NCBI RefSeq assembly: GCF_000420465.1
Contig: NZ_ATUZ01000011.1
Location: 186,001 to 250,000, forward strand
Direction: 5' to 3'
DNA: 64,000 bases
From: Desulfovibrio desulfuricans DSM 642
GTDB lineage: Bacteria > Desulfobacterota > Desulfovibrionia > Desulfovibrionales > Desulfovibrionaceae
This document shows positions 16,853-26,442 of this stretch, piece after piece. The notes beneath the pieces were generated by a model, which had not been told where the DNA came from, did not search any database, and saw only the letters and a program-made list of their open reading frames with translations. A program made the translations under genes and the position numbers. Within the stretch, counting starts at the first letter, position 1. Every line of letters begins with the position of its first letter.

Positions 16853-18313
16853 CTACAACTTCGCCGTTCCAACCCCCGGCAATACCTGCTCCAGGGCATG
16901 CCCAAGAGAAAGCAACTCGCCCTCGGCAAAGGCCTTGCCAAACAGCTGCATGCCCACGGGCAACCCGCTCTCGGCGCCAACACCCACGGGCATGGAAAGC
17001 CCCGGCAAACCCGCCAGATTGAGCGAAAGAGTGTAGGCATCCATGAGGTACATCTGGAGCGGATCGGCGGTCAGACTGCCCACATTCCACGCAGGAACGG
17101 GCGAAACCGGAGCCCACAGGGCGTCGCATTTATCAAGGGCTGCGAGGTATTCATCGCGGATGAGGCGGCGCACCTGCGCGGCCTTGCGGTAATACGCATC
17201 GTAATAGCCGGAGGAAAGCACATAGGCTCCCAGCATGATGCGGCGCTTGACTTCCTGCCCGAAGCCCTCGGTGCGCGAGCGCACGTACAGGTCTTCAAGA
17301 TTCTTTATATCCGCAGCGCGGCGGCCATAGCGAACGCCGTCAAAGCGGGCCAGGTTGGAACTGGCCTCGGCCATGGCGATGATATAGTAGGTGGCGATGG
17401 CCGCATCGGTATGCGGCAGGCTCACTTCCACCAGTTCCGCACCCTGGGCCTGAGCAATGCTCATGGCGTTCTGGCATACGGCGCGCACTTCAGGGGCCAG
17501 ACCTTCACCAAAAAATTCCTTGGGTATGCCCAGCCGTGTGCCCTTGAGGGGCTTGCTGTTCAGTGCGGCCACATAGTCGTCCACCGGGCGCGGGGCGCAG
17601 GTGCCGTCACGCTGGTCATGCCCTGCGATAACGCCGAGCACGCGGGCGCAGTCTTCCACGCTGCGGGTCAGCGGGCCAACCTGATCCAGTGACGAGCCGT
17701 AGGCGATGACGCCGTAGCGCGACACGCGGCCGTAGGTGGGCTTGAGGCCCACGCAGCCGCACAGGGAGGCGGGCTGACGGATGGAGCCGCCGGTATCCGT
17801 ACCCAGAGAAGCAAAGCATTGCCCGGCAGTGACGGAAGCGGCCGAGCCGCCGCTGGAGCCGCCGGGAACGCGGTTTACATCGCGCGGGTTGCGGGTGGTC
17901 TGGTAGGAGGAGTTTTCCGTGGTGGAACCCATGGCGAACTCGTCCATGTTGTTCTTGCCCAGAATAACGGCCCCGGCCTCGCGCAGTTGCTGCACGGCAA
18001 AGGCGTCATAAAAGGGAGTGTAATTTTCGAGAATGCGCGAACCGGCAGTTGTGCGCAGCCCCTTGGTGGAGAGGGCGTCCTTGACCGTTACCGGCACACC
18101 CCACAGGGGCTTGGCCGGATTGGGGCCTTCCTTGTCCAGGGCGGCGGCAGCGGCAAGCGCCCCTTCCCTGTCCACGGTCAGCATGGCCGCTATGCGCGGT
18201 TCTGTGGCGTCCATGCGCGCAAGGCAGGCCGTAACGGCGTCAACTGCGCTCAGTTCCTTTTTTTGCAGGGCCTGAGCCGCTTGTGTGAGCGAGAGGGAAC
18301 AAATTTCGGTCAT
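16853..18313 (-). CDS. gatA: Glu-tRNA(Gln)/Asp-tRNA(Asn) amidotransferase subunit A
   Basis: The 486-residue amidase-signature protein hydrolyses glutamine and supplies ammonia to GatB for correcting misacylated Glu-tRNA(Gln). The Ser-cis-Ser-Lys catalytic set is visible: Lys in [15 protein letters not shown], the glycine-rich stretch [12 protein letters not shown], and [14 protein letters not shown]. The start at 18313 gives the usual family length; an ATG eight codons upstream is less likely. gatC lies 130 bases upstream on the same strand, and gatB is not in the window. Confidence 0.96.
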   Translation of the reverse strand: MTEICSLSLTQAAQALQKKELSAVDAVTACLARMDATEPRIAAMLTVDREGALAAAAALDKEGPNPAKPLWGVPVTVKDALSTKGLRTTAGSRILENYTPFYDAFAVQQLREAGAVILGKNNMDEFAMGSTTENSSYQTTRNPRDVNRVPGGSSGGSAASVTAGQCFASLGTDTGGSIRQPASLCGCVGLKPTYGRVSRYGVIAYGSSLDQVGPLTRSVEDCARVLGVIAGHDQRDGTCAPRPVDDYVAALNSKPLKGTRLGIPKEFFGEGLAPEVRAVCQNAMSIAQAQGAELVEVSLPHTDAAIATYYIIAMAEASSNLARFDGVRYGRRAADIKNLEDLYVRSRTEGFGQEVKRRIMLGAYVLSSGYYDAYYRKAAQVRRLIRDEYLAALDKCDALWAPVSPVPAWNVGSLTADPLQMYLMDAYTLSLNLAGLPGLSMPVGVGAESGLPVGMQLFGKAFAEGELLSLGHALEQVLPGVGTAKL

Positions 18314-18443
18314 GGCGTTCTCAAATATGTTCTGCACTGCGGTTTGCGCAATGCTGTGCGTTTGTGTGCGGGGGCTCCGGCGCGGGTGACTGCGCCGGGC
18401 TGTTGCACTGGCCGGGTCAGAGCACTAGTACTCTGAAACTGCT

Positions 18444-18740
18444 CTATACGATGCGGGGCACGATGAAATATTCGCCATCGGCCTCGGGCGCGTTGGCGAG
18501 CACGTCGCTGCGTTCACGCCGCCGGGCCGACACGTCGTCCCGCAGGGGGCCAGGATGCTGGGCCGGGCTGTACAGCGGCTCCACATCCTTGGTGTCCACG
18601 CGCGCGAGCACGTCCATATAGGCCAGAATATCGCCCATCTGGCGGGCAAACAGGGTCTGTTCTTCCTCGCTGACGCTCAACCGGGAAAGTGTAGCCATGT
18701 GGGCCACTTCTTCCAGACTGATGGTTTTGTTGTCTGCCAT
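18444..18740 (-). CDS. gatC: Glu-tRNA(Gln) amidotransferase subunit C
   Basis: The 98-residue protein carries the GatC pattern EEVAHMATLSRLSVSEEE, FARQMGDILAYMDVLARVDT and the proline-rich LRDDV near the end (EYFIVPRIV). GatC stabilises the GatA-GatB complex. An AAAGGA site precedes the ATG. It is followed by gatA in the same direction. Confidence 0.94.
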   Translation of the reverse strand: MADNKTISLEEVAHMATLSRLSVSEEEQTLFARQMGDILAYMDVLARVDTKDVEPLYSPAQHPGPLRDDVSARRRERSDVLANAPEADGEYFIVPRIV

Positions 18741-18775
18741 GTGTAGTCCTTTAAAGGCAATGCCTGCGGGCGCGA

Positions 18776-20170
18776 TCAGCGCGCAGCGGGCAGGCTGAGT
18801 TTATACGAGGGGCGCGGCGTGTTGCTCATGATAGGCGCGGACGGCGGCGTCTGACCAGTCTGTACTGCCGGGGCGGCTTCTGCGCCTGCGGCAGGAGCCG
18901 CAAGGGGTGCGCCGGTGGCGTCCACGGGCGGCAGGCCCTGCATGCGCAGAGCCGCCTGCTGCAATACGCGAGCGCGGGTTTGCTGGAAGGTTTCCACATC
19001 CACGGGTGTCATGCCAGTGGGCGAAACGCCGAACAAGAAGAGCTTTTGGTGGGCAACGCCCGCGTTGTCCCACGAAATGGGGGCCATGCCCCAGATCATC
19101 TTGGAGGCGCGCTGCGCGCGGGCCGTAACCTGCGGCGTTGTCAGGCGCGAATCAAGCCCCATGGACACGGCAAAGCGCACAAAGTCGTAGCCCAAGGCGT
19201 TCCAGAAGTCCGTGCCGGGTGCCTGAAGGGTACGGGGGGCCTGCGGCTGGTTCCATGCACCGGGAAAGACCGCCAGAGCGAACTTGTCGGCATTGGCAAC
19301 CGTTTTGCCGGAGAGGCTTTGCTCCCAAAGCGTGGTTCCCAGAAGCACCAGCCGGTCCTCGCCGTTATAGAGCAGGCTTGTGGTCAGCATTTCCATGCTC
19401 TTCCACGAATCCGGCAGGAACAGGGCTTCAAAGGAGGTCTGTGGCACAGGGGTTTTGCTGCCCTGCGGCGTCTGGGCATTGATGAGCGGAGCCACTGCAT
19501 TGCTCCACGAGGTGGAGTCGGCAGGGTTATACGAGGCCTTTTGCAGCAGCATGTTGTGGCTGGCAAGGCTCTGTTCCATGAGGCCGGTCATACGCACACC
19601 GTAGGCATCGGTTGGATAGAAGGCTCCGTAGGTGCGGATGTTCAGGCCAGTGCTGGCAAAGTTGATGAGCGTGTCGATCTGGTCTTGCGGGCTGGGGAAA
19701 AAGCGCCATGCGCGCGCTCCTTCATCGCCCTGCTCAAGCGAAGGCACAAAGGTGAAGAAGGCTCTTTTTTCGAGCTGACCGTGCCCGCGGGCCTGAGCGT
19801 AGTTGCGCGCCTGCAGGGGGCCGCCCACAACAGCGCAGGCCGGGGGCAGAGCGTCCAGGCGCTGCAACCAGTCGGCGGCTTCGGTATTGACCGTTTCAAG
19901 GCGCATCTTGACGCCGCTGGCGGCAAGCTCGCTCTGGGCCATCTGCGCGCCGTGGCGCACCTTGCTCGCAATGGGGGCATACGTGCCGGAAGACGGCAGG
20001 GCCAGCACCACGCAGGGGCCGGTAACGGCCGCGGGGGCAACCGGTTGGGGTTTGGGCTGGGGCGCTCTTTGACCAAGGCCAAAGGGCATCTGACACGCGG
20101 CAAGACAGCCAAGAAGCGCCAGCAGCGAAACGTTGCGGGCCAGCGCGGCGAAAGAGCGGCAAAAATTCAT
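18776..20170 (-). CDS. LpoA-like / periplasmic-binding-fold lipoprotein
   Basis: The 464-residue protein has a lipoprotein signal with lipobox LAAC (Cys26), then a proline-rich linker and a type I periplasmic-binding fold (PCVVLALPSSGTYAPIASKV, AVVGGPLQARNYAQARG, GAFYPTDAYGVRMTGLM). This is the layout of penicillin-binding-protein activators (LpoA/YraM) and of branched-chain amino-acid binding-like proteins. The C-terminal 60 residues are Ala/Pro-rich. It sits between dnaK and gatC on the same strand, with only 35 bases to gatC. Outer-membrane location is likely; the exact partner is not determined. Confidence 0.72.
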   Translation of the reverse strand: MNFCRSFAALARNVSLLALLGCLAACQMPFGLGQRAPQPKPQPVAPAAVTGPCVVLALPSSGTYAPIASKVRHGAQMAQSELAASGVKMRLETVNTEAADWLQRLDALPPACAVVGGPLQARNYAQARGHGQLEKRAFFTFVPSLEQGDEGARAWRFFPSPQDQIDTLINFASTGLNIRTYGAFYPTDAYGVRMTGLMEQSLASHNMLLQKASYNPADSTSWSNAVAPLINAQTPQGSKTPVPQTSFEALFLPDSWKSMEMLTTSLLYNGEDRLVLLGTTLWEQSLSGKTVANADKFALAVFPGAWNQPQAPRTLQAPGTDFWNALGYDFVRFAVSMGLDSRLTTPQVTARAQRASKMIWGMAPISWDNAGVAHQKLFLFGVSPTGMTPVDVETFQQTRARVLQQAALRMQGLPPVDATGAPLAAPAAGAEAAPAVQTGQTPPSAPIMSNTPRPSYKLSLPAAR

Positions 20171-20220
20171 GACGGTATCCTGGTTGTAGTACCGGCAGGC
20201 CCATCGTACGCGGGCCGCAA

Positions 20221-20253
20221 AAAAAGGTCTGGTTCAGGGAACCAGACCTTTTT
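20221..20253 (-). terminator. Terminator after dnaK
   Basis: A perfect 15-bp stem (20221-20235 with 20239-20253) has A5 and T5 at its ends and a three-base loop. It stands 58 bases after the dnaK stop on the minus strand and before the lipoprotein gene. Confidence 0.9.
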
Positions 20254-20311
20254 AGTACAGGGTAGGCGTGGTTGCAAGTTCGGGGCGTGTGCCGCCGAGC
20301 TGCCCTTGCCC

Positions 20312-22228
20312 TTATTTCTTCACTTCAGTGTAGTCTGCGTCCACAACATCCTCGCCAGCATTGCCATGCTGCTGGCCTGCGCCTGCGGCTCCGGCCTCTG
20401 CGCCGGGCTGGCCGCCAGTCTGCTGGGCCTGCTGCTGATAGAGCTGTTCGGCAAGCTTGTGCGAGGTCTTGGCGAGGTCGTCGGTGGCAGCCTTGATGGC
20501 TGCGGCGTCTTCGCCTTCCATAAGCTTGCGCAGGGCGGCGATTTTGCCGTCAATATCGCTCTTGAGCGCGGCATCGGCCTTGTCGCCAAGATCGGTCAGG
20601 GATTTCTCCGTGCCATAGATCAGGCTGTCGGCGTGGTTGCGCGCTTCAATCAGTTCCTGCTTCTTCTTGTCGTCCGTGGCGTGGGTTTCAGCCTCGCGCA
20701 CCAGACGCTGGATGTCGTCTTCCGACAGGCCGGAAGAAGCCGTGATCTTGATGGACTGTTCCTTGCCAGTGCCCATATCCTTGGCGGACACGTTCACGAT
20801 GCCGTTGGCGTCGATGTCAAAAGACACCTCGATCTGCGGCACGCCACGGGGCGCCGGGGGAATGCCAGCCAGGTCAAAACGGGCCAGGGTCATGTTGTCG
20901 GGCGCCATGGGGCGCTCGCCCTGAAGCACGTGGATGGACACCGAGGGCTGGTTGTCGGACGCCGTGGTGAACACCTGGCTTTTACGCGTCGGGATGGTGG
21001 TGTTGCGGTCGATCAGCTTGGTGAACACGCCGCCCATGGTTTCAATACCAAGGGAAAGCGGGGTCACGTCGAGCAGCAGCACGTCCTTGACGTCGCCGGT
21101 GAGGATGCCGCCCTGAATGGCAGCGCCCATGGCCACAACTTCGTCCGGGTTCACGGAGCGGTTGGGTTCCTTGCCAAAGAACTTGCCCACCACGCTCTGC
21201 ACCAGAGGCATACGGGTCATGCCGCCCACAAGAATGACTTCGTCAATCTGCGAGGCGCTCATGCCAGCATCGGCCAGGGCCTTTTTGCAGGGCTCAATGG
21301 TGCGGTCAACAAGGTCGCTGACCAGCGATTCAAGCTTGGCGCGGCCAATCTTGATGAGCATGTGCTTGGGGCCGTTCTGGTCGGCAGTGATAAAGGGCAG
21401 ATTGACCTCGGCCTCCATGGAGGTGGAAAGGTCTTTCTTGGCCTTTTCAGCGGCTTCTTTCAGGCGCTGGAGGGCCATGCTGTCCTTGGCAAGGTCAATG
21501 CCGTTTTCGCGCTTGAACTCTTCCACCAGGAAGTTGATGACGCGCTGGTCAAAGTCTTCGCCGCCGAGGAAGGTGTCGCCATTGGTGGCGCGCACTTCCA
21601 CGACGTTGTCGCCAACTTCAAGGATGGAAATATCAAAGGTGCCGCCGCCGAGGTCGAACACGGCGATCTTTTCGTTGGCCTTTTTGTCAGCTCCGTACGC
21701 CAGCGAGGCCGCAGTGGGCTCGTTGATGATACGCTTGACGTCAAGACCGGCGATGCGCCCTGCGTCCTTGGTGGCCTGGCGCTGGGCATCGTTAAAGTAG
21801 GCGGGCACGGTGATGACCGCTTCTGTAACGGTTTCGCCAAGGTAGGCTTCCGCATCGGCCTTCAGTTTGGCCAGAATCATGGCCGAAACTTCAGGCGCGC
21901 TGTAGGTGCGACCATCAACTTCCACGCCTGCATCTTCATTGGCGGCCTTGACGATGGCGTAGGGCGAATGCTCTTTCCAGCGGCCAACTTCGGGGCTTTC
22001 AAATTTACGGCCCATGAGGCGCTTGATGGCGAAAACCGTGCGCTTGGGGTTGGTAACAGCCTGGCGCTTGGCAATATCGCCCACCAGACGTTCCTTATCT
22101 GTAAAGGCGACCACGGAAGGAGTGGTACGGCCACCTTCGGGATTGGTGATGCACTTGGGGTCCTTGCCCTCCATGACGTAGACGCAGGAGTTAGTGGTAC
22201 CCAGGTCGATGCCTATGATCTTGGACAT
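20312..22228 (-). CDS. dnaK: Chaperone DnaK (Hsp70)
   Basis: The 638-residue Hsp70 begins [20 protein letters not shown]. It has the phosphate loops [13 protein letters not shown] and [13 protein letters not shown], the substrate-binding beta domain ([14 protein letters not shown]) and a helical lid, and it ends with an Ala/Gly/Gln-rich tail and the acidic [10 protein letters not shown]. The start at 22228 follows GAGGA and matches the family N-terminus. No grpE or hrcA is adjacent, and no CIRCE element or clear heat-shock promoter was found upstream. Confidence 0.98.
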   Translation of the reverse strand: MSKIIGIDLGTTNSCVYVMEGKDPKCITNPEGGRTTPSVVAFTDKERLVGDIAKRQAVTNPKRTVFAIKRLMGRKFESPEVGRWKEHSPYAIVKAANEDAGVEVDGRTYSAPEVSAMILAKLKADAEAYLGETVTEAVITVPAYFNDAQRQATKDAGRIAGLDVKRIINEPTAASLAYGADKKANEKIAVFDLGGGTFDISILEVGDNVVEVRATNGDTFLGGEDFDQRVINFLVEEFKRENGIDLAKDSMALQRLKEAAEKAKKDLSTSMEAEVNLPFITADQNGPKHMLIKIGRAKLESLVSDLVDRTIEPCKKALADAGMSASQIDEVILVGGMTRMPLVQSVVGKFFGKEPNRSVNPDEVVAMGAAIQGGILTGDVKDVLLLDVTPLSLGIETMGGVFTKLIDRNTTIPTRKSQVFTTASDNQPSVSIHVLQGERPMAPDNMTLARFDLAGIPPAPRGVPQIEVSFDIDANGIVNVSAKDMGTGKEQSIKITASSGLSEDDIQRLVREAETHATDDKKKQELIEARNHADSLIYGTEKSLTDLGDKADAALKSDIDGKIAALRKLMEGEDAAAIKAATDDLAKTSHKLAEQLYQQQAQQTGGQPGAEAGAAGAGQQHGNAGEDVVDADYTEVKK

Positions 22229-22430
22229 ATCTGAATCCTCCTCAGGAAAACTTCTCTGTACGCTTCGCGCTACCACCTCCGAGGGGCCTCAGGGAGTGCG
22301 CAAACGGCGGCGAGCGCGGGAAAATCAGCGCCATTGGTTGGGCGCGAACAATATGTAAGTCCTTCTCCGGTATCGTCTAGTCTTGTTGTGGAAAAAAAAC
22401 AAAAAATTCCTTTTGTGCCCTGCGCCCTCA

Positions 22431-22458
22431 TTGACGGGAGGGTTAAAAGAGCTATGGC
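22431..22458 (+). promoter_or_regulatory. Possible promoter for the split-Soret cytochrome gene
   Basis: TTGACG (22431-22436) and TATGGC (22453-22458) are 16 bases apart and lie about 55 bases before the ATG. A 7-bp hairpin (CATACC...GGTATG, about 22471-22490) follows in the presumed leader. The -10 box is weak, so confidence is low. Confidence 0.35.
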
Positions 22459-22513
22459 GTTTTTTTTCACATACCCTTTCTCTGGTATGTCAAATAACAT
22501 CAGGAGGAGACCT

Positions 22514-23347
22514 ATGGAATTTGGCAGAAGAACACTATTGACAGGGCTGGGCGGGCTTGTGCTTGCGGGCGGGATGACGTCTGTCGTCGGCAACAGCCTT
22601 GCTGCGGGGCAGACGCAGCCGGGTGGCCGTTTTGAGCAGGTCGGTGGAGATCATGGCTGGAAACCGCACAAGCTTGATCCCAAGGAGTGCGCAGAAGTGG
22701 CCTACCTTGGCTACTGGCACAAAGACTACGGCTGTGGTTATGGCGCGTTTTATGCCATCATTGGCCTAATGGCAGAAAAATACGGCGCGCCGTACAACCA
22801 GTTTCCCTTTGCAATGCTCGAGGCCAACAAGGGCGGCATTTCGGATTGGGGCACAATTTGCGGGGCTCTTTATGGCGGCGTATCAACCTTTTCCCTGTTC
22901 TGGGGCAGAAAGGAAGTGCGGCCGATGGCCAATGATCTGTTCCGCTGGTACGAAACCGCAAAGCTCCCCGTGTTTGATCCCGGTGAAAAGGCACTGGGTT
23001 TCAAGGGGAGCCTGCCGCAGAGTGAATCGGATTCGGTTCTGTGTCACATCTCTGTTTCCAAGTGGTGTTACGTCAATAAAATTGAAGCCGAAAGCAAGCA
23101 ACGCAGCGAGCGTTGCGGCAGGCTGACGGCTGATGTGGCTGCAAAAACTGCAGAAATTCTCAACGCCAAAATTGATGCTGGCAAAGATTACAAAGGGATA
23201 TTCCCTTTGCAGAAGTCAGTGTCATATTGCGGCGAATGTCATCAAACCAAGGGAAATGAGGCCAACTGGGCCAAGGGAACCATGGATTGCACCCCCTGCC
23301 ATAGCGGCGCAAAGGGAACAATGAACAAGTTCAAGGATCATCCCTAG
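22514..23347 (+). CDS. Split-Soret cytochrome c
   Basis: The 277-residue protein matches the split-Soret cytochrome c known from Desulfovibrio desulfuricans. It has GGRFEQVGGDHGWKPHKLDP at the mature N-terminus, the GYGCGYGAFYAIIGLM and MLEANKGGISDWGTICGALY segments, and two c-type haem motifs near the C-terminus, CGECH and CTPCH. The known protein is a dimer with stacked haems and is thought to take part in nitrate/nitrite-linked electron transfer. The N-terminus has adjacent arginines before a hydrophobic stretch (FGRRTLLTGLGG), suggesting Tat export. The ATG at 22514 has a perfect AGGAGG site. Confidence 0.93.
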   Translation: MEFGRRTLLTGLGGLVLAGGMTSVVGNSLAAGQTQPGGRFEQVGGDHGWKPHKLDPKECAEVAYLGYWHKDYGCGYGAFYAIIGLMAEKYGAPYNQFPFAMLEANKGGISDWGTICGALYGGVSTFSLFWGRKEVRPMANDLFRWYETAKLPVFDPGEKALGFKGSLPQSESDSVLCHISVSKWCYVNKIEAESKQRSERCGRLTADVAAKTAEILNAKIDAGKDYKGIFPLQKSVSYCGECHQTKGNEANWAKGTMDCTPCHSGAKGTMNKFKDHP

Positions 23348-23413
23348 CCTTTTTGTCTAACACCTGACAGCTGTGCCTGATAACCTTGCGGGGCAGGCAT
23401 CAAGCATAAAATG

Positions 23414-23447
23414 AAACAGCGCCGAAACCTGGGTTTCGGCGCTGTTT
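23414..23447 (+). terminator. Terminator after the split-Soret cytochrome gene
   Basis: AAACAGCGCCGAAACC pairs perfectly with GGTTTCGGCGCTGTTT. The A-rich and T-rich ends allow action on both convergent genes. Confidence 0.85.
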
Positions 23448-23478
23448 GTTGCTTGTGCCGCCATGAGGCAGCGCATCC

Positions 23479-25074
23479 TTATATATTGGGTTTACTCTGG
23501 CTGGCGTCGCTTTTGCGGATGTCGTCAAGGATGCCAGTCACAATGTTGACCTGAGCGGCAAGGTCGCGTACCTGACCGGCGGCGGCATTGGTGGCCTCTG
23601 CAATGCGGGCGCTCAGCGTGTTGACCTCGGCAATATTGCGGTTGATTTCTTCCGAAGCTGCCGACTGCTGGGTGGCTGCCGCGGCAATGGCGGAAACCCG
23701 GCTGCTGGAATCGCCAGCAAGATTTGAGATAAGGTCAAGCGAGTGCCCCGATTCCTGCGCCATGTGGCTCACCTCTTCAATGGAATTGACGGTGGTATCC
23801 ACCGTGGTGGCGCTTTTGCTGGTGCCTTCCTGAATGGCGGCAATGGCTTTTTCCACCTCGCTGGTGGCGCTCATGGTTTTTTCGGCCAGTTTGCGCACCT
23901 CGTCCGCCACCACGGCAAAGCCGCGGCCTGCATCGCCAGCGCGGGCGGCTTCAATGGCGGCGTTAAGGGCAAGCAGGTTGGTCTGGTCGGCAATGTCGCG
24001 GATAAGCGTCAGCACTGCGCCAATGTCCCTTGCCTGTTTGTCCAGCGTGCTCATCTCGCCCTTGAGACCAGAGGCCTTGCCTTGCACTTCCTGCATATTC
24101 TTGATGGTGCGCAGCACAATGTCCGCGCCTTCCTGGGCGTGTCCCTGTACGGAATTGGCCGCATCGGCAGCGCCATCTGCATTGTGGGCCACTTCAAGCA
24201 CGGTGGAGTTCATCTCGTCCATGGCAGTGGCGGTTTCGGCCATGCGGTCGGCCACCGTGCCGGACTTGTCGCGCACATCGTTGAGTGATTTGTCGAGAGT
24301 GTTGGCGGCATGCTGCAATGTTTCCACAACGCCCTCAAGCTGGTTCACAGTCTCCATGCGGGCCTTGTGCGCGGCTTGTTCGGCCTTCTTCTCAAGGGCA
24401 ATACGTGCGGTGATGTCCTCGCCAATTTCCACATGGCCCACCACGTTGCCGCGCCGGTCCTGCAAAAAGTCGAGCATGATCTGCATGGTTTTGCCATTGG
24501 GCATCTCATTGATGACCTGCTTGTTGCCCAGGCGCAGTTGTTCAATGCCGCACTGCGGCGTGTTGCAGATGTTGCCCTGCTTTTCCGAGCAATGTTTGCC
24601 CACCACATCGCCCTGACAGGATTTATTCATGCTCTCAAGCGCGACCTTGTTGCAGAAGGTCCAGACCATGTCGTTATCTGTTACCGAAATGGAGAGGGGT
24701 AGGGTATTGAGTATGCTCTCGTACCAGTGAGCCTGGCCTTCGAGCTTGGCTACCATTTCTTGCAGGGCCGTGGCCATGTGCCCCAGACAGTCGGAACGGT
24801 CTATGTCCAGCTTTGCTTTTTCATCGCCAGCGGCAATGGCCTTGGCGTAGAGCACAATTTTGCGGATGGGGCAGAGCCGGTTGCAGATAAATAAGGAGCC
24901 GGCAACGGCTAGCAGGAGTGTAAGGCCGCCGCCAATCAGCAGGGCTTTCAGGGTGGCAGCGCCGGACAGGGCATCGCCCAGAACCATGGTAAACCCGATG
25001 AGCATGGCCATACAGGCCAGTACGAGACCCGCAACAAAAACAAAAATAATGCGATAAGCCAAAGTCATGTTCAT
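23479..25074 (-). CDS. Methyl-accepting chemotaxis protein with cysteine-bearing PAS
   Basis: The 531-residue receptor has two membrane segments (about residues 8-31 and 43-64) with almost no periplasmic loop. A HAMP-like region follows, then a cytoplasmic PAS domain (about 115-230) and the MCP signalling domain with the conserved tip [21 protein letters not shown]. The PAS domain holds five cysteines (141, 153, 162, 170, 175), including CNTPQCG. Sensing is therefore probably cytoplasmic, perhaps of redox state or a metal cofactor; this is inference. The start at 25074 is preferred because GAGGT is eight bases upstream; an in-frame start five codons earlier is possible. Confidence 0.9.
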   Translation of the reverse strand: MNMTLAYRIIFVFVAGLVLACMAMLIGFTMVLGDALSGAATLKALLIGGGLTLLLAVAGSLFICNRLCPIRKIVLYAKAIAAGDEKAKLDIDRSDCLGHMATALQEMVAKLEGQAHWYESILNTLPLSISVTDNDMVWTFCNKVALESMNKSCQGDVVGKHCSEKQGNICNTPQCGIEQLRLGNKQVINEMPNGKTMQIMLDFLQDRRGNVVGHVEIGEDITARIALEKKAEQAAHKARMETVNQLEGVVETLQHAANTLDKSLNDVRDKSGTVADRMAETATAMDEMNSTVLEVAHNADGAADAANSVQGHAQEGADIVLRTIKNMQEVQGKASGLKGEMSTLDKQARDIGAVLTLIRDIADQTNLLALNAAIEAARAGDAGRGFAVVADEVRKLAEKTMSATSEVEKAIAAIQEGTSKSATTVDTTVNSIEEVSHMAQESGHSLDLISNLAGDSSSRVSAIAAAATQQSAASEEINRNIAEVNTLSARIAEATNAAAGQVRDLAAQVNIVTGILDDIRKSDASQSKPNI

Positions 25075-25427
25075 GGAATGGGACCTCATCCTGCGCCTTT
25101 GATTTGCTGGCAAACGCCATTTGGCCCGGGCGCTGTCAGTTGGCCAGTGCAAAGCAATGCAACGCGCAAACAGAAACCATCCCACTGAGATTTCTGAAAG
25201 TTTTTACGATGCATATGTCTTTGGCAAAACATATAGCATATATTATGTATTCAATAGTATATGCCGGGAGGCAGAAAAACAAGGAGATTGTGCAAATGTG
25301 CACAAATCACAAGCGCATTGCAGGGCAACGCAGACAATCTCCGTGTTGCCCTTCTTACGGCAGAATCATCGAAAGATTTATAGCGGAGTGAAAAAAAAGA
25401 CGAGTCGCTGAGTTGGATATGCGGATG
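25075..25427. other. Intergenic region upstream of the chemoreceptor
   Basis: About 350 bases include an AT-rich block (25200-25265) that probably holds the chemoreceptor promoter. On the plus strand AAGGAG is followed by ATG at 25296 and a 31-codon frame ending at 25391. The dyad GGGCAAC...GTTGCCC lies within it (about 25322-25350). No known element was recognised. Confidence 0.35.
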
Positions 25428-26039
25428 TCAGGAGAGATCCTGCCGGAATTGCAGGGATTGTCGCAAGGTTTCTTTGTCCATGAATTTTACTTCGGCCCCA
25501 AGGGGGATACCCTGTGCAAGACGCGAAACGCGCACGGCAGGGAACTGCCTGCGCACCATCTGCCGAATGAAGGAAGCTGTATTTTCTGCCTCAAGCGTCG
25601 CACCCAGAGCAAGAATAAGCTCATGCACCTCGCCTTCGCCCAGACGCTTCACCAGCCTGTCCATGTCGAGGCTGTCGGAATCCATGCGTTCAAGGGGGGC
25701 AAGCAGGCCGCCCAGAATCAAATACTGGCCGTGATAAAAGCCGCCTTCGTCCAGTGTGAGCATGCTGTCCCATTCCGTGACAAGGCAGAGCGTATCGCGG
25801 GCGCGCTCCGTATCGGAACAGACCGCGCAGGGGTCAGTGGAAGAAAGCCCGCCGCAGCGCGAGCAGAGGTGCAGATTGTCGCGCAGGTCGTGGATGCCGC
25901 GCCCAAGACGCCGTGTTTCGGCTTCCGGCCATTTGAGCAGGGCCATGGCGGCCCGCATGGCGGATTTGGGGCCAAGGCCCGGCAGACGCGAAAGCTGCTC
26001 TACCAGGGCCTTGAGCGGTTCGGGAATCCGATCGTGCAT
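25428..26039 (-). CDS. recR: Recombination mediator RecR
   Basis: The 203-residue protein has a helix-hairpin-helix (LSRLPGLGPKSAMRAAMALL), a four-cysteine zinc finger (Cys59, 62, 71, 74) and a Toprim domain ending in a Walker-B-like region. RecR, with RecO, loads RecA on gapped DNA. It starts four bases after ybaB and is the last gene of the dnaX-ybaB-recR group, an order conserved in many bacteria. Confidence 0.96.
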   Translation of the reverse strand: MHDRIPEPLKALVEQLSRLPGLGPKSAMRAAMALLKWPEAETRRLGRGIHDLRDNLHLCSRCGGLSSTDPCAVCSDTERARDTLCLVTEWDSMLTLDEGGFYHGQYLILGGLLAPLERMDSDSLDMDRLVKRLGEGEVHELILALGATLEAENTASFIRQMVRRQFPAVRVSRLAQGIPLGAEVKFMDKETLRQSLQFRQDLS

Positions 26040-26043
26040 GGCT

Positions 26044-26355
26044 CTAGAAAAGACCGGGCAGCTTGATGCCGCCGGAGATGGAGCTCATTTCGCGCTCCAT
26101 GGTTTCGCGGGCGATGCGACCGGCTTCATTAACAGCAGCCAGAATAAGATCCTGGAGCATTTCAACATCGTTGCCTTCAAGGGCCTTGGGGTCAATGATC
26201 AGCTTGCGCAGCTCCTGCTTGCCGGAGACTTCGGCCTTGACCATGCCGCCGCCGCTGCTGGCTTCGTAGCTGTGCTCGCCCAGTTCCTGCTGAAGCTTGG
26301 CGATCTTGCTCTGCATAACCTGCGCCTGGCGCAGAATGTCGTTCATGTTCCGCAT
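26044..26355 (-). CDS. ybaB: YbaB/EbfC nucleoid-associated protein
   Basis: A 103-residue YbaB/EbfC family protein with MNDILRQAQVMQSKIAKLQQ at the N-terminus and the central GGGMVKAEVSGKQELRKLII. These dimeric proteins bind DNA and form part of the nucleoid. GGAGA precedes the ATG at 26355. The gene is placed between dnaX and recR, the typical context. Confidence 0.95.
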   Translation of the reverse strand: MRNMNDILRQAQVMQSKIAKLQQELGEHSYEASSGGGMVKAEVSGKQELRKLIIDPKALEGNDVEMLQDLILAAVNEAGRIARETMEREMSSISGGIKLPGLF

Positions 26356-26442
26356 GTGTTTCTCCTTGCGTCTGTTGCATGCTTCCGGTTCCGGCGGCGT
26401 GGGCCGGGCGGACGCGGAAAGTTTTTTCAGTTGTCAGCGGGC

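Noticed and set aside
18980..22234. Very long open frame (1084 codons) antisense to dnaK
   Set aside because: It is the codon-bias shadow of dnaK and the lipoprotein gene; it crosses a terminator and has no family features.
22229..22513. Heat-shock promoter or CIRCE element for dnaK
   Set aside because: Neither a 9-9-9 CIRCE repeat nor a clear sigma-32 type box was found on the minus strand.
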